64,000 nucleotides of DNA from Planctomycetaceae bacterium (GCA_016794985.1 JAEUIQ010000075.1:62001-126000), one strand, 5' to 3'. Counted from the stretch's first letter, positions 53,682 through 63,042 are shown. A program made the numbers and translations. Notes: generated by a model not told the origin, from the letters alone.

Positions 53682-55439
53682 TCAGTAATAGATGTCGATC
53701 GATTTGAGCCCATTTCCTGACGCTCTTTGGACATGCTCCAGGCAGCGTGCGGCCGCTTCGACCAGCGAGTCCGCACGAAGGTTGCGAGCTGGAACGTCCG
53801 TAGACGCGCACCCGAGACTCAACGTCAGTCCAACTTTTCCCGAAGATTGACGATTCGAGGACCAATGGCGAACAACCCGCAGCACTTCTTGGCCTAGTCG
53901 ATTGGCGGCGATGCGATCGAGCCCGGGCAACAGGAATCCGAACTTGTCGTCGCCCAACTCGACGACCTTCCCGCCTTCGCCGCTCATCATTTGCTCGAAA
54001 CCAGTCAATAGACTTTGTTGAATTCGATAGGCGTCATCCATCGAACCACCGAAAAGCAAGGACTCGAATTGGTCGATTTGGGCCAATTTCAAGCTCAAGG
54101 CCTGGCGGCGAGCCCGGCACAATTCGATGGTATTTTGAACCTGGCCGAGGAGGAACGGATCGTTCAACCAAGTTGCCGCGGGGTCAGCAACCACAGACGC
54201 AGCTCCGCGAAATTCAGATTTGTACGACGCCGTCGCATTGGCGGGAGTGGAACCGAAATTGCCCGAGCCTACCTCCCCAGCCCAAGGGGCCAAATCGCTT
54301 GATTCACTGGAGAGGAGCTGGTTCGAGCTCGGATTTCCCCGGCTATCCCGCACCGATAACGAGAGCGGACTGCCGACGCCCGGCGACATGTGACCGCCAA
54401 GGACGCCGGCGTCGTTAGGCTTCTGTTGCGACTTCGAACCATTGAGTTTCGTTTTCGAGTTTTGTTCGCTGGCCAGTTCTTCGTTCCAGGCTCGGGCCAA
54501 TGGCTCGTGGATTTCTATCGGCGTGCCGAACTGGACGGAGAAATTTGTGGCCAGATGTTGCGCCGGCTCGACAATTTCGTTCGTCCAAGTTTGCAATTGT
54601 TCGAGATTCCAAGCAAACAAGTTCTTCGCAATCTTGACGAGTTGTGTACATTTTTTCTCGGCAGCTTTGGCCACCAATCGTCCGCCCATCAATTCGCTTG
54701 CGAAATCTGCCGCCTGAAAAATAGCGCGCCCTCCGTCCATCACGGATAACGGAGTCGCCGCGCCGATCACAGTCACGTCGGTACTTCCGCCAGAGGCCTC
54801 CCCGACAATCCGAGTGACTTGGCTGGCAACCGACCATTGGTCAAGCAGCCGCACCGCGAGAACGCGGTGGTCAAATCCCAGAGAATCAAGTTCCATCTGA
54901 TGGAGATCATGGCCATGCTTTTCAGCATCCTCAACGAACTGAACGTAGGTTTGCTTCAGTTCACGCAACAAAACCAATGAGCCGATGTCCGCAACCATCC
55001 CCGCCGACAGTAGTCCTGAACGGTCGGCTATGTCAATTTTCTTACCCAATAATTGGATTCCTACCGAGCGGAGCAAGGTTCGTTGCCAATATCTTTGAGC
55101 TGCATCCGTCGAAAAATCGGAAAAGAAAAGAGATGGCAAACTGAACCCGTACAACAAACCAATCAATAGTTGTTCATCGAGGTTTTTCAAGCTAGACGCC
55201 GAAAGATCCGTAACTCTCGCTCCATCCAACTTCGGATGGTGGACCACCCCCAAAAACGCAGCGGTCCACGTCGGGTTCGACTCCAGTACTTTGGAAAGGC
55301 TTGGACGATTACCCTCCGTCAATCGGGCGGAGCCCTGCGACGTCAAAAGGGGCCAGGCCTGCCGAGCAAATTCAGACAACGGATACTGGTTTGCGACGCG
55401 GCAAACAAACCTACCCAATACTGTTTCGGAAGTGGACAT
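53682..55439 (-). CDS. HDOD-domain protein with degenerate GGDEF domain
   Basis: 585 residues. The N-terminal half is an HDOD domain (LSKVLESNPTWTAAFLG through LDSLGFDHRVLAVRLLDQW), a signal-output domain related to HD hydrolases but usually without catalysis. A Ser/Gly/Asn-rich linker (about 350-430) leads to a GGDEF-like domain in which the signature reads GDDKFG instead of GG(D/E)EF; diguanylate cyclase activity is therefore unlikely, and it may bind or sense nucleotides. ATG at 55439 chosen over an upstream start at 55502. Stands alone upstream of metK. Confidence 0.85.
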   Translation of the reverse strand: MSTSETVLGRFVCRVANQYPLSEFARQAWPLLTSQGSARLTEGNRPSLSKVLESNPTWTAAFLGVVHHPKLDGARVTDLSASSLKNLDEQLLIGLLYGFSLPSLFFSDFSTDAAQRYWQRTLLRSVGIQLLGKKIDIADRSGLLSAGMVADIGSLVLLRELKQTYVQFVEDAEKHGHDLHQMELDSLGFDHRVLAVRLLDQWSVASQVTRIVGEASGGSTDVTVIGAATPLSVMDGGRAIFQAADFASELMGGRLVAKAAEKKCTQLVKIAKNLFAWNLEQLQTWTNEIVEPAQHLATNFSVQFGTPIEIHEPLARAWNEELASEQNSKTKLNGSKSQQKPNDAGVLGGHMSPGVGSPLSLSVRDSRGNPSSNQLLSSESSDLAPWAGEVGSGNFGSTPANATASYKSEFRGAASVVADPAATWLNDPFLLGQVQNTIELCRARRQALSLKLAQIDQFESLLFGGSMDDAYRIQQSLLTGFEQMMSGEGGKVVELGDDKFGFLLPGLDRIAANRLGQEVLRVVRHWSSNRQSSGKVGLTLSLGCASTDVPARNLRADSLVEAAARCLEHVQRASGNGLKSIDIYY

Positions 55440-55570
55440 GAATACCCGCTCACCAAGACCTGAAAGACGTCGCTCTACGATCTTCGGTCCGATCGAACAC
55501 AAAATCTAACGGAACATAAATTCGAGAGATTATTCCGACCTTGCCGACGGCGGAGCAACAACCGTCAGCG

Positions 55571-55717
55571 TTAAATCTTGCCTGACGGTTTGTGTTTAGC
55601 GGTTTTGCGGGCTGTCTGTGAGGCAACTCCGTCGCGCCGGCCGACCAATTGGAAAAGACAAACCCAAATCAACCCAAACATCACCAAGAGTAAAAGATGA
55701 GCCCAATCGACACTCAT
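55571..55717 (-). CDS. 48-residue single-helix membrane protein
   Basis: A small open frame from ATG 55717 to TAA 55571. The sequence begins MSVDWAHLLLLVMFGLIWVC and runs to a basic end (RRDG, RKTAKHK), so it is one membrane helix with a positive cytosolic tail. AGGAG lies 7-8 bases before the ATG, a better ribosome site than most genes here. It is too short for most gene finders. No family recognised. It lies between the HDOD gene and the hydroxyacid oxidase gene. Confidence 0.6.
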   Translation of the reverse strand: MSVDWAHLLLLVMFGLIWVCLFQLVGRRDGVASQTARKTAKHKPSGKI

Positions 55718-55956
55718 GGCTGTTCTCCTACGTCGGTTAGTTTACTTATCAACCTACATATGTTGCGCGAATTGACAACGGTCTCCTCGTGTGGGTTCAC
55801 GCATCGAAACACACCGAAAACACCTTCGGATCTATCGGGCATACAGCCAACTAGCCATCGGGGAAAATATCTCCCAATCCCGTTCTGAAGAACTGAAAGG
55901 CTCACCGTTCTGGAAAATTAGAAACGACCCGCAATTTCGGACGACATCGGGCGCGG

Positions 55957-57129
55957 CTATGGCACCAAATGCTTCGGCAAATCGCGGACTGATTCGCACC
56001 CAATCTGCTCCATCACCTGTCGCAATTGCCGCTTGAGCATGAATATCGTATGGTCACCACCTCGGGCGCCTAAAGCTCCCACACCGTACATAAAACTGCG
56101 GCCCATAAATACAAACTTGGCACCTGAGGCTAAGACGCACGCGACGTCAGGACCACTCCGTACCCCACTGTCCAACATCATCGTGGTGCGATTGCCGAAC
56201 TCCTTCGCCAACAATGTCAAAGGACGGATCGTTGACTCGCCAGCATCCAGCTGTCTTCCGCCATGATTGGATACGATCATGCCGTCCACTCCGAGTCGAA
56301 GAGCCAATTCGGCATCTTCCGGAGTCACGACGCCTTTGACCACCAATTTTCCCGGCCATCGATCGCGAATCGCTTTGATCTTGTCGGCCGTCAGCCGCCC
56401 CGAAAACGTTTTGTTCATGAACAATCCCAAATGCTTCATGTTTAGCCCTTTGGGGATATAGGGCTTCATCGTTTTGAATTCGGGTTTGCCCGCCAGCAAC
56501 TGCCCGAGGCACCAAGTCGGACGAACCAGCATTTGCGAAATATTCCGTAGCGACATCCGCGGGGGGATCGAAAGCCCATTGCGGATCTCCTTGGGGCGAT
56601 ACGCAAAGGTCGGTGTATCAGCCAAAATGACCAATACTGGAAAACCAGCGGCTTTCACGCGGTCGATCAACTTGTCACGCAACTCCAACTCTGCTGGATG
56701 ATACAGTTGGAACCAAGCCTTTCCGCCGGTAATCTCAGCCACTGTTTCAATACTGGCAGTACCTACGGTACTGAGGATAAACGGGATCCTACTATCCGAA
56801 GCAGCTTTGGCCAGAATCTCTGTTGAACGCGGCCACATTAGGCCTTGTAGGCCGATCGGAGCAATTCCGAACGGCGCCTCGTAAACTTGGCCGAAAATTT
56901 CCGTCCGCAAATTCGCCCCAGGAAAATCGTTAAGGTACCAAGGTCGCAATCTCACCTCGCGGATTTCTTCAGTATTGCGACGTAAGTTTACTTCAGAAAA
57001 ACAGCCCCCCTCGAGGTACTCGAAAGCAAATCGCGGCATTCGCTGTCTGGCTCTCTCTCGCAAGTGCTCGATCGATGGGTACTCGGAATGAAACGATGCT
57101 TCAGCGGGATCAGGAGTCGGTGTAGCCAT
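55957..57129 (-). CDS. FMN-dependent alpha-hydroxyacid oxidase/L-lactate dehydrogenase-like protein
   Basis: 390 residues, TIM barrel. FMN-site motifs YLEGG near the N-terminus, APIGLQGLMWP, VVKGVVTPEDA, and the active-site SNHGGRQLD with the catalytic His are all there, as is the terminal phosphate-site GVRSGPDV. Such enzymes oxidise L-2-hydroxyacids such as lactate or glycolate to keto acids; the electron acceptor is unknown. The closest repeat array copy lies only 55 bases upstream of its ATG. No partner genes. Confidence 0.93.
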   Translation of the reverse strand: MATPTPDPAEASFHSEYPSIEHLRERARQRMPRFAFEYLEGGCFSEVNLRRNTEEIREVRLRPWYLNDFPGANLRTEIFGQVYEAPFGIAPIGLQGLMWPRSTEILAKAASDSRIPFILSTVGTASIETVAEITGGKAWFQLYHPAELELRDKLIDRVKAAGFPVLVILADTPTFAYRPKEIRNGLSIPPRMSLRNISQMLVRPTWCLGQLLAGKPEFKTMKPYIPKGLNMKHLGLFMNKTFSGRLTADKIKAIRDRWPGKLVVKGVVTPEDAELALRLGVDGMIVSNHGGRQLDAGESTIRPLTLLAKEFGNRTTMMLDSGVRSGPDVACVLASGAKFVFMGRSFMYGVGALGARGGDHTIFMLKRQLRQVMEQIGCESVRDLPKHLVP

Positions 57130-57184
57130 AGACGATGTGATTAAGTTACCTTTTAAACCGTTCCACGTTAGTAAAGTGAATTAT

Positions 57185-57432
57185 CTGACCGACGGAGCGG
57201 TCAGCGACATTGTCGTGGACCGTTCCTACGGTCCAGTTTATCGCAGTAATGTCCTTGCCTAGCTGGCAACTCCACAATCTGACCGACGGAGCGGTCAGCG
57301 ACATTGTCGTGGACCGTTCCCACGGTCCAGTTTATCGCTGCATTGTCCTTGCCTAGCTGGCAACTGCACAATCTGACCGACGGAGCGGTCAGCGACATTG
57401 TCGTGGACCGCTCCGTCGGTCCAGTTTATCGC
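57185..57432. repeat. Left array of the 94-bp three-hairpin repeat (2.6 copies)
   Basis: Copies begin at 57185, 57279 and 57373, each 94 bases apart. Each has hairpin 1 (CTGACCG-ACGGAG-CGGTCAG), a short inverted CGACATTGTCG, hairpin 2 (TGGACCG...CGGTCCA) and a spacer with GCCTAGCTGGC. In the third copy the hairpin 2 loop changes (CTCCGT). It ends after the third hairpin 2 near 57432. The orientation is the same as the right array. Confidence 0.93.
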
Positions 57433-57474
57433 ATCAAGTCTGGTCGCAAGCAACGTCCCAGCCTATAGAAGCAA

Positions 57475-58143
57475 TTATTCATCCAAACGGCGATAAATAA
57501 ACTGCCCTTCCACCAACCCGGCCTTTTTCGGGTTCTCATGGATGTATTTTCTCAAATACTTGTATTGCTCCACACTCCGAACAAGATGATCAAACGGTTC
57601 TTGTTGCCAAAAATGCCCATCTCGCCCTGTGCGGCGATTGATCTGCGTTGCCGTCCAGTGCAACCAACTACTAATTTGCTTTTCCATGCTTTCGGCATCG
57701 CAAAAAGCTACCAAAGCATGAAAATGATTGGGCATTATCACAAAGTCTCCCATGCGGTACCGGGACTTGTCAAAATGCAGCAAACTATCAGCGACAATTC
57801 GCGCCAATTCATTGTTCCGAAGAAGGCACTCGCCGTGACACTTGTCCAGTTCCATCTCGCGACACCGATCGAAGTGCTTCAGGAATTCTCGTTGGTGGCA
57901 TTCCTCGAACTGGACTAAAAGATTAGACCAATGCCGGTCCTGCGGCAATTGTTTTCCTAACTTACATGCGAGTTGTTCGAACCATTGAATTTTTTCCGAT
58001 TCCCATCTCAAGAGAACTTCTTTCGGAATTGAGTCACGCGTTCTCGCCGTAATGAACACAATCGCTCCTGATTGAGCCCAATGCGGACGAAGTCGGTCGT
58101 GAACAAGCAGCTTATCGTTTGGATCAAACAAATTGCCCAGCAT
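57475..58143 (-). CDS. REP-associated tyrosine transposase (RAYT, TnpA-REP family)
   Basis: 222 residues. The HUH endonuclease motif is present as MPNHFHALV (HxH), with the catalytic Tyr region YLRKYIHENPKKAGL near the C-terminus, in the layout of Y1/RAYT proteins. These single-strand transposases bind REP-type hairpins and mobilise or spread them, unlike classical IS200 insertion sequences. AAGGA is 8 bases before ATG 58143. It is bracketed at 43 and 59 bases by the two arrays of the 94-bp repeat, the expected REP-doublet (REPtron) layout. Confidence 0.92.
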   Translation of the reverse strand: MLGNLFDPNDKLLVHDRLRPHWAQSGAIVFITARTRDSIPKEVLLRWESEKIQWFEQLACKLGKQLPQDRHWSNLLVQFEECHQREFLKHFDRCREMELDKCHGECLLRNNELARIVADSLLHFDKSRYRMGDFVIMPNHFHALVAFCDAESMEKQISSWLHWTATQINRRTGRDGHFWQQEPFDHLVRSVEQYKYLRKYIHENPKKAGLVEGQFIYRRLDE

Positions 58144-58202
58144 TCGTAAGTCCTTTTTCAAAATGTAGTGGATTCCCGCGACAGAAAAAATGAAAATTTA
58201 AT

Positions 58203-58414
58203 CTGACCGACGGAGCGGTCAGCGACATTGTCGTGGACCGTTCCCACGGTCCATTTTGTCGCTGTGTTGTCCTTGCCTAGCTGGCATCTCCACAATCTGA
58301 CCGACGGAGCGGTCAGCGACATTGTCGTGGACCGTTCCCACGGTCCAGTTTATCGCTGCATTGTCCTGGTCTATCGGGCAACTTCACAATCTGACCGACG
58401 GAGCGGTCAGCGAC
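58203..58414. repeat. Right array of the 94-bp three-hairpin repeat (2.25 copies)
   Basis: Copies begin at 58203, 58297 and 58391, again 94 bases apart, and match the left array in sequence and orientation. The last copy is cut after hairpin 1 at about 58414; its CGGTCAG supplies the stop codon (TGA at 58407-58409 on the minus strand) of the neighbouring gene. Confidence 0.93.
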
Positions 58415-59249
58415 CATTGGCCAACTTCAACTTCAACTTCATGAAGTCGGCAACTTGTGATTTGATCGCCACTTCCGTCGGCAATCGTTCCATCGAACTC
58501 GCGCCGTAAAACCCGTGAATGTCGCAGCGGTCCAAAATGTATTGAGCATCCTTGGGCATCGCAATTGGCCCGCCATGGCACAGGACGATCACATCCGCAC
58601 GCACCGACCGCCCTGCGTCCGCGATCTCAGTGACGCGTCTTACGCAATCATCCAAGCTCAACGCTGATTCGGCACCAATGGCTCCCCCAGTCGTCAGTCC
58701 CATGTGAGCTACCAGAATATCCGCTCCGGCTCGAGTCATTTCCACCGCCTGTTGCGGATCAAACACATACGGAGTTGTCAGCAACCCGAGTTGATGGGCA
58801 GCCGCAATACACTCGACCTCCAAGCCGTAACCCATCCCGGTCTCTTCTAAGTTTGCACGAAACATGCCGTCTATCAAACCAACTGTCGGGAAATTTTGAA
58901 TACCAGAAAAACCCAACGCAATTAACTCGTGAAGAAAATGGTCTCGCAGCATGAACGGGTCCGTGCCACAAACCCCAGCAATGACCGGCGTGTGGGAGAT
59001 GGTTGTCAAAACTTCGCGAGCCATCTCTTTGACAATCTCGTTGGCATTGCCATACGGCAGCAGCCCAGACAAAGAGCCCCGACCAGCCATTCGATATCGA
59101 CCCGAATTGTAAATCACGATCAAGTCAATCCCGCCAGCCTCCTCGCACTTGGCGCTAATCCCGGTGCCGGCCCCACCGCCAACGATGGGGTTTCGCCGCG
59201 CGACCTTTTCACGCAGACGGCTCAAGATAGATTCACGAGTTTGACGCAT
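58407..59249 (-). CDS. Phosphoenolpyruvate hydrolase-family TIM barrel (Tm-1 C-terminal domain-like)
   Basis: 280 residues. [15 protein letters not shown] and [15 protein letters not shown] mark the PEP-hydrolase-like TIM barrel family that is the C-terminal half of the plant antiviral protein Tm-1. Later parts [14 protein letters not shown] and AHMGLTTGG are also typical. ATG at 59249 follows GGAAAAACC. Its stop lies inside the last repeat copy. It is 159 bases downstream of the Tm-1 N-domain-like gene, together splitting the eukaryotic fusion into two genes. Enzymatic role is not established here. Confidence 0.85.
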   Translation of the reverse strand: MRQTRESILSRLREKVARRNPIVGGGAGTGISAKCEEAGGIDLIVIYNSGRYRMAGRGSLSGLLPYGNANEIVKEMAREVLTTISHTPVIAGVCGTDPFMLRDHFLHELIALGFSGIQNFPTVGLIDGMFRANLEETGMGYGLEVECIAAAHQLGLLTTPYVFDPQQAVEMTRAGADILVAHMGLTTGGAIGAESALSLDDCVRRVTEIADAGRSVRADVIVLCHGGPIAMPKDAQYILDRCDIHGFYGASSMERLPTEVAIKSQVADFMKLKLKLANGR

Positions 59250-59408
59250 GGTTTTTCCATTGCAGCGGAGGACTCCGCAGTTTGGACGGTGAACGAATGA
59301 CGACGGCACACGGCTGTGGAACACTCCGCACCGTGTCGTGGCCCGCTCGGCATTCCAATTTGGATCGCGGAACAGCCGCAACGACGACCGGCCACTCAAC
59401 ACAGCATT

Positions 59409-60635
59409 CTAGCCGCACAAGTCCGAATTGGGGAGCATCTGCAAGAAGTTGTCGGCGAGCGCTTCGGCAAACTCGGGTGCGTTGATATCGTATGGCAAGC
59501 GGATCAGTTGCCGACCGGGCGATAGATCCAGCCTTTGTTCCAGCTCATCGAAAAGTGCATGGTCTGCTTCCGGGTCAAAAAATGGCTTACCGGAAATATC
59601 CAACAGCGAAACGCCTCCCTCCGGAACGAGTAAACGCCACGGTGACGTTGCCCGATTTAACTTCTCGGCGATGAATCTGGCGATCTTGCGGTTTTCGTCA
59701 ATCGAGGTTCGCATCAAAGTAACCTGAGCATTGTGGACATGCAATTTGCGATTGGCAAATTGAGACGGCACGGTTTCCATTCCGCCAAAGTTCACCATGT
59801 CCATCGCGCCGAGACTGACCACCAAGGGAATCTGAGCTTGAATCAGCTTGTCAAACCGTTGTGGCCCAGCCGTGAAAACGCCACCCGCAACTTCATCAGC
59901 AACTTCCGTGGTCGTAACATCGAGAACTCCTGAAATCAAGCCTGAGGCTACCAATTGTTCCATCGCTCGACCGCCCGAACCGGTCGCATGAAACACCAAG
60001 CAGTCGAATCCGCGAGCTTCCAAGATCTCACGAACTCTAGTCACACACGGAGTCGTGACACCAAACATCGTCATGCCAATCGCACGACGCGTTGTTGCCG
60101 GAGGCTTCGGATTCGACACCATTCCCGCCATCGCATTGGCTGCATTCGCCAAGACTGCGGTTGAAACGGTGTTTAGACCAGCAACATCGACCACCGAATA
60201 CATCATGGCAATATCGCTACTGTCGACATAAGCGGCGACATTGCCACTTGCGACTGTCGAGACCATGAACTTTGGCAGTCCAATGGGCAAAGCCCGCATC
60301 GCTGTCGTTATCAGCGATGTCCCGCCGCTGCCGCCTATGCCTAACACGCCAGCAACATTTCCCACCGACATTTCCACCAACAAATATTCACGAAGTGCCT
60401 GAGCCATGATCGCGACTGCTTGTCCACGGTCGTTGGTGTTCTCCAATTCATGCGCCAGACCAGAAACTTGCAGAACCTCTTCGCGCCTTACATCGGGTTC
60501 GGTCGTCGGCGGCCCCAAGGTGCCAACGTCAATGGTTCGAACCTGGACGCCGGCTGCGATCAACCGATCGCGCACAAACGCCAGCTCAAAGCCCTTCGAA
60601 TCCATCGTCCCAATGGCATAAACATACGGTGGCAT
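59409..60635 (-). CDS. Tm-1-like ATP-binding domain protein (UPF0261)
   Basis: 408 residues. It matches UPF0261/Tm-1-like proteins: YAIGTMDSKGFELAFVRDRL, GIGGSGGTSLITTAMRALP, FHATGSGGRAMEQLV and the SLGAMDMVNFGG segment. The family holds an ATP-binding N-domain in the tomato Tm-1 protein. Here it is next to the separate TIM-barrel gene in the same orientation, the bacterial form of that pair. ATG at 60635. Confidence 0.9.
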   Translation of the reverse strand: MPPYVYAIGTMDSKGFELAFVRDRLIAAGVQVRTIDVGTLGPPTTEPDVRREEVLQVSGLAHELENTNDRGQAVAIMAQALREYLLVEMSVGNVAGVLGIGGSGGTSLITTAMRALPIGLPKFMVSTVASGNVAAYVDSSDIAMMYSVVDVAGLNTVSTAVLANAANAMAGMVSNPKPPATTRRAIGMTMFGVTTPCVTRVREILEARGFDCLVFHATGSGGRAMEQLVASGLISGVLDVTTTEVADEVAGGVFTAGPQRFDKLIQAQIPLVVSLGAMDMVNFGGMETVPSQFANRKLHVHNAQVTLMRTSIDENRKIARFIAEKLNRATSPWRLLVPEGGVSLLDISGKPFFDPEADHALFDELEQRLDLSPGRQLIRLPYDINAPEFAEALADNFLQMLPNSDLCG

Positions 60636-60768
60636 GTCTCGTCTCTCATCTTCATTCGTCAACACGTTGCCAAAGATCTCTCAGCGAGATCGTGCAGCGC
60701 AAACGTGAAACCTCAGCCGAAGCCAAAAGTTTAACACAACTTTGATGAGGATCGTATGACTAGTAAAG

Positions 60769-61692
60769 TCAGTCTCGTCCCGAAACGCTCTTATTTTGGA
60801 GTTGGGTACGGCGATTCAATAACCACGCCATGGCACCGACTCCCATCAATGCTCCCAGCCATGACGCGGGTTGACCTAGCATCCTGCCCGACAACGGGCG
60901 GTTGGAAGTTTTCTTGTGCACAGCCGCTAGGGTATCTTCGTTTCGTTGTTGGCCCACGATCGTTCGCCGATGCAACAGTTGATTTGCGGCTACTATCCCC
61001 TGGGCTTTTTCGATCTTGACGGTTTTCTGAGCGACATCTTGCGATCGGACCCATTGAGTCGCTTCGTCGGCCATGTTCGTGTACTGGCCTACCACTTCGT
61101 CCCAGCTTGGAAATTGCAGGTAAAGCTGATGATCAAAATCTTCCTCATCATGCACTTCTCCGTCATGAATGTGCACGGTTGGAAAAAAGATTTCCTCGGT
61201 ATGTCGCGTCTGGAACTCGAACGCCATGGGATGCGGTCGGCCTTCCAATTCGTCTAATTGGAACACAACAAAACTGTAATCGTTGTAGTTCGGCAGTTTC
61301 GCCCAAGTCTTCGGTGCAATAGAAAACTGAGGATCAAGGCGGTTGAAGTCTTCGACGGTTGGTACAACCGAAGCAACAAACGCGCCCACCTTTTGCACTT
61401 GCAATTGACGCCCAGCCGAATTGGCCAATCCACGGGACATGATTGGTGGAGGAACCAGGCTCGGAAATCCTCGTGCTATGTCCGCAAAGAACGCGGGATA
61501 GTCCTCCAAGTTGAAGAACCGGACCGACTCTTCATTCGGGTTCATAGCGGTCGGGATCGGCAAAATCATGGCGTTTGGTTCACGACTCTTGAATTGCATC
61601 TCGTAGACTAAGAACTGGGAACGGTTCCCAGATAAGCGTCCAAAAATATTGGTCTTGGTGACTGATTCCACCGGCCTCGAAAAGCAACACAT
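60769..61692 (-). CDS. Hypothetical protein with C-terminal membrane helix, 307 aa
   Basis: No family recognised. The soluble part has strands and many acidic and aromatic residues (EEIFFPTVHIHDGEVHDEED), and the last 30 residues hold a hydrophobic helix (SWLGALMGVGAMAWLL) followed by NRRTQ, a tail-anchor-like end. Divergent from the beta-barrel gene at 61957, with a 264-base shared region. Confidence 0.75.
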   Translation of the reverse strand: MCCFSRPVESVTKTNIFGRLSGNRSQFLVYEMQFKSREPNAMILPIPTAMNPNEESVRFFNLEDYPAFFADIARGFPSLVPPPIMSRGLANSAGRQLQVQKVGAFVASVVPTVEDFNRLDPQFSIAPKTWAKLPNYNDYSFVVFQLDELEGRPHPMAFEFQTRHTEEIFFPTVHIHDGEVHDEEDFDHQLYLQFPSWDEVVGQYTNMADEATQWVRSQDVAQKTVKIEKAQGIVAANQLLHRRTIVGQQRNEDTLAAVHKKTSNRPLSGRMLGQPASWLGALMGVGAMAWLLNRRTQLQNKSVSGRD

Positions 61693-61956
61693 ATGCAGAT
61701 CCTATGATTGTTGAAACTTCCAGCCAAACATTGACAATGGTCGTCAAGAAAAAGTTCCAAACCCCAGCGAACTTCTTTTCGATACACTGTAGACCAACTT
61801 GCCGCGGCCCACGGAAAAGCTGGAAAAATGGAAGGCGACGCGGCTTAACTGACGTTGACCCTCCCCAACCATTTTTGATACCCTCCCGACTCAACTGCGA
61901 CGGAGGAACGGAATCATCATGCGAGAATTCGGGCTGCTCTTGAAGGTCTGATAACT

Positions 61957-63042
61957 ATGAAAGTCCGACAAAACTCACTGGTTAGGCGAGTTCGAGCATT
62001 CTGCGTTCTCTATTTGACGCTTGGGCTGCCTTGCGTTGTTCTGTCGCAAGAAACACCTCCGTCATCAAGCCCAGCCATCGGATTGAGAATTTCTGACGAA
62101 CCAGCGCCAGCATCACCGCCATCGGCCCCACCGATTGTTCAGCCAGCACCATTGCCGACCGATGCGGCACCGCCAGCTCCAGAGCTCGATCGCAAGACCG
62201 TTGGAGAGACCGTTAACGAAGCAGTCGAAGACGTCATCGACGAGATCGCTTCGGCCGAATCAAGTCTAGATATCTACTTCGAACAAAGCCAACCTTTCAG
62301 CAGCTACCGTACGCACCAAACGGGCTTCCAATGGATCCCCGGTTCGAATGATGACTTGGGCTGGTTCAGTTGGCAATCCGATCCCTATCTGAGTCGCGCG
62401 TCTGACGCCGGACTTTCGCTCACGTTCAACTTACATGGGTTGTCCGGGCCCGTCACTCCGGACGTTTCACCCCGACTCTACGATGCCGTTGCTGCTTATC
62501 AAGTTCGGCGAACTATCTCCGATCGCTTCAGTTACGATGTCTCCGCCTCTGTCGGCGTGTTTAGTGATTTCGAAGGCAGCGCTCGTAAAGGCGTCCGTTT
62601 CCCAGCCCATGCGGTTGGAATGATGCATATAAATCATCGCGCAGATTTGGTTTTTGGTATCGACTATTTGGATCGAGAGGACATCAAGGTCTTGCCAGTC
62701 GCCGGTGTTTCGATTCGCGAATTCATTGTTCCTAACATGCGACTGGACTTGGTCTTTCCGCGACCTCGACTAGATTTTGTGGTTGATGATCAGCATCGGG
62801 TCTATTTTGCTGCGCTGTTGGGCGGCGGCACTTGGGATTTTGAAGCGACGGCCAATACACGCGAACTATTGACTTATCGTGACTATCGATTGCTGTTCGG
62901 TTTCGAATTTGCCGACGATGAAAATCATTTATCTGCCATTGAATTTGGATACGCCTTTAGCCGAGAAATCGAATTCGCCAACGCAGGAACCTCGCACACT
63001 TTCCCAGATGCCTTTGTGCTCCAATGGGTCAGTCGCTATTGA
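61957..63042 (+). CDS. Probable outer-membrane beta-barrel protein (DUF6268-like)
   Basis: 361 residues. A signal peptide (about 10-31) is followed by a Pro/Ala-rich linker (about 45-80), then beta-strand-rich sequence with alternating aromatic residues and a terminal aromatic (VLQWVSRY), as in outer-membrane barrels. The layout resembles DUF6268 proteins, but I cannot confirm the family by eye. Function unknown. Confidence 0.75.
   Translation: MKVRQNSLVRRVRAFCVLYLTLGLPCVVLSQETPPSSSPAIGLRISDEPAPASPPSAPPIVQPAPLPTDAAPPAPELDRKTVGETVNEAVEDVIDEIASAESSLDIYFEQSQPFSSYRTHQTGFQWIPGSNDDLGWFSWQSDPYLSRASDAGLSLTFNLHGLSGPVTPDVSPRLYDAVAAYQVRRTISDRFSYDVSASVGVFSDFEGSARKGVRFPAHAVGMMHINHRADLVFGIDYLDREDIKVLPVAGVSIREFIVPNMRLDLVFPRPRLDFVVDDQHRVYFAALLGGGTWDFEATANTRELLTYRDYRLLFGFEFADDENHLSAIEFGYAFSREIEFANAGTSHTFPDAFVLQWVSRY

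Noticed and set aside
57201-57398. 65-codon open frame inside the left repeat array
   Set aside because: It is a repeat-made frame (the same peptide three times) with no ribosome site.
57185-58414. CRISPR array
   Set aside because: Repeats recur every 94 bases with identical sequence between hairpins; there are no distinct spacers and no cas genes, while a RAYT gene sits between.
61580-61894. 104-codon minus-strand ORF overlapping the unknown protein's start
   Set aside because: It overlaps the N-terminal part of the 60769-61692 gene in another frame and shows no family features.
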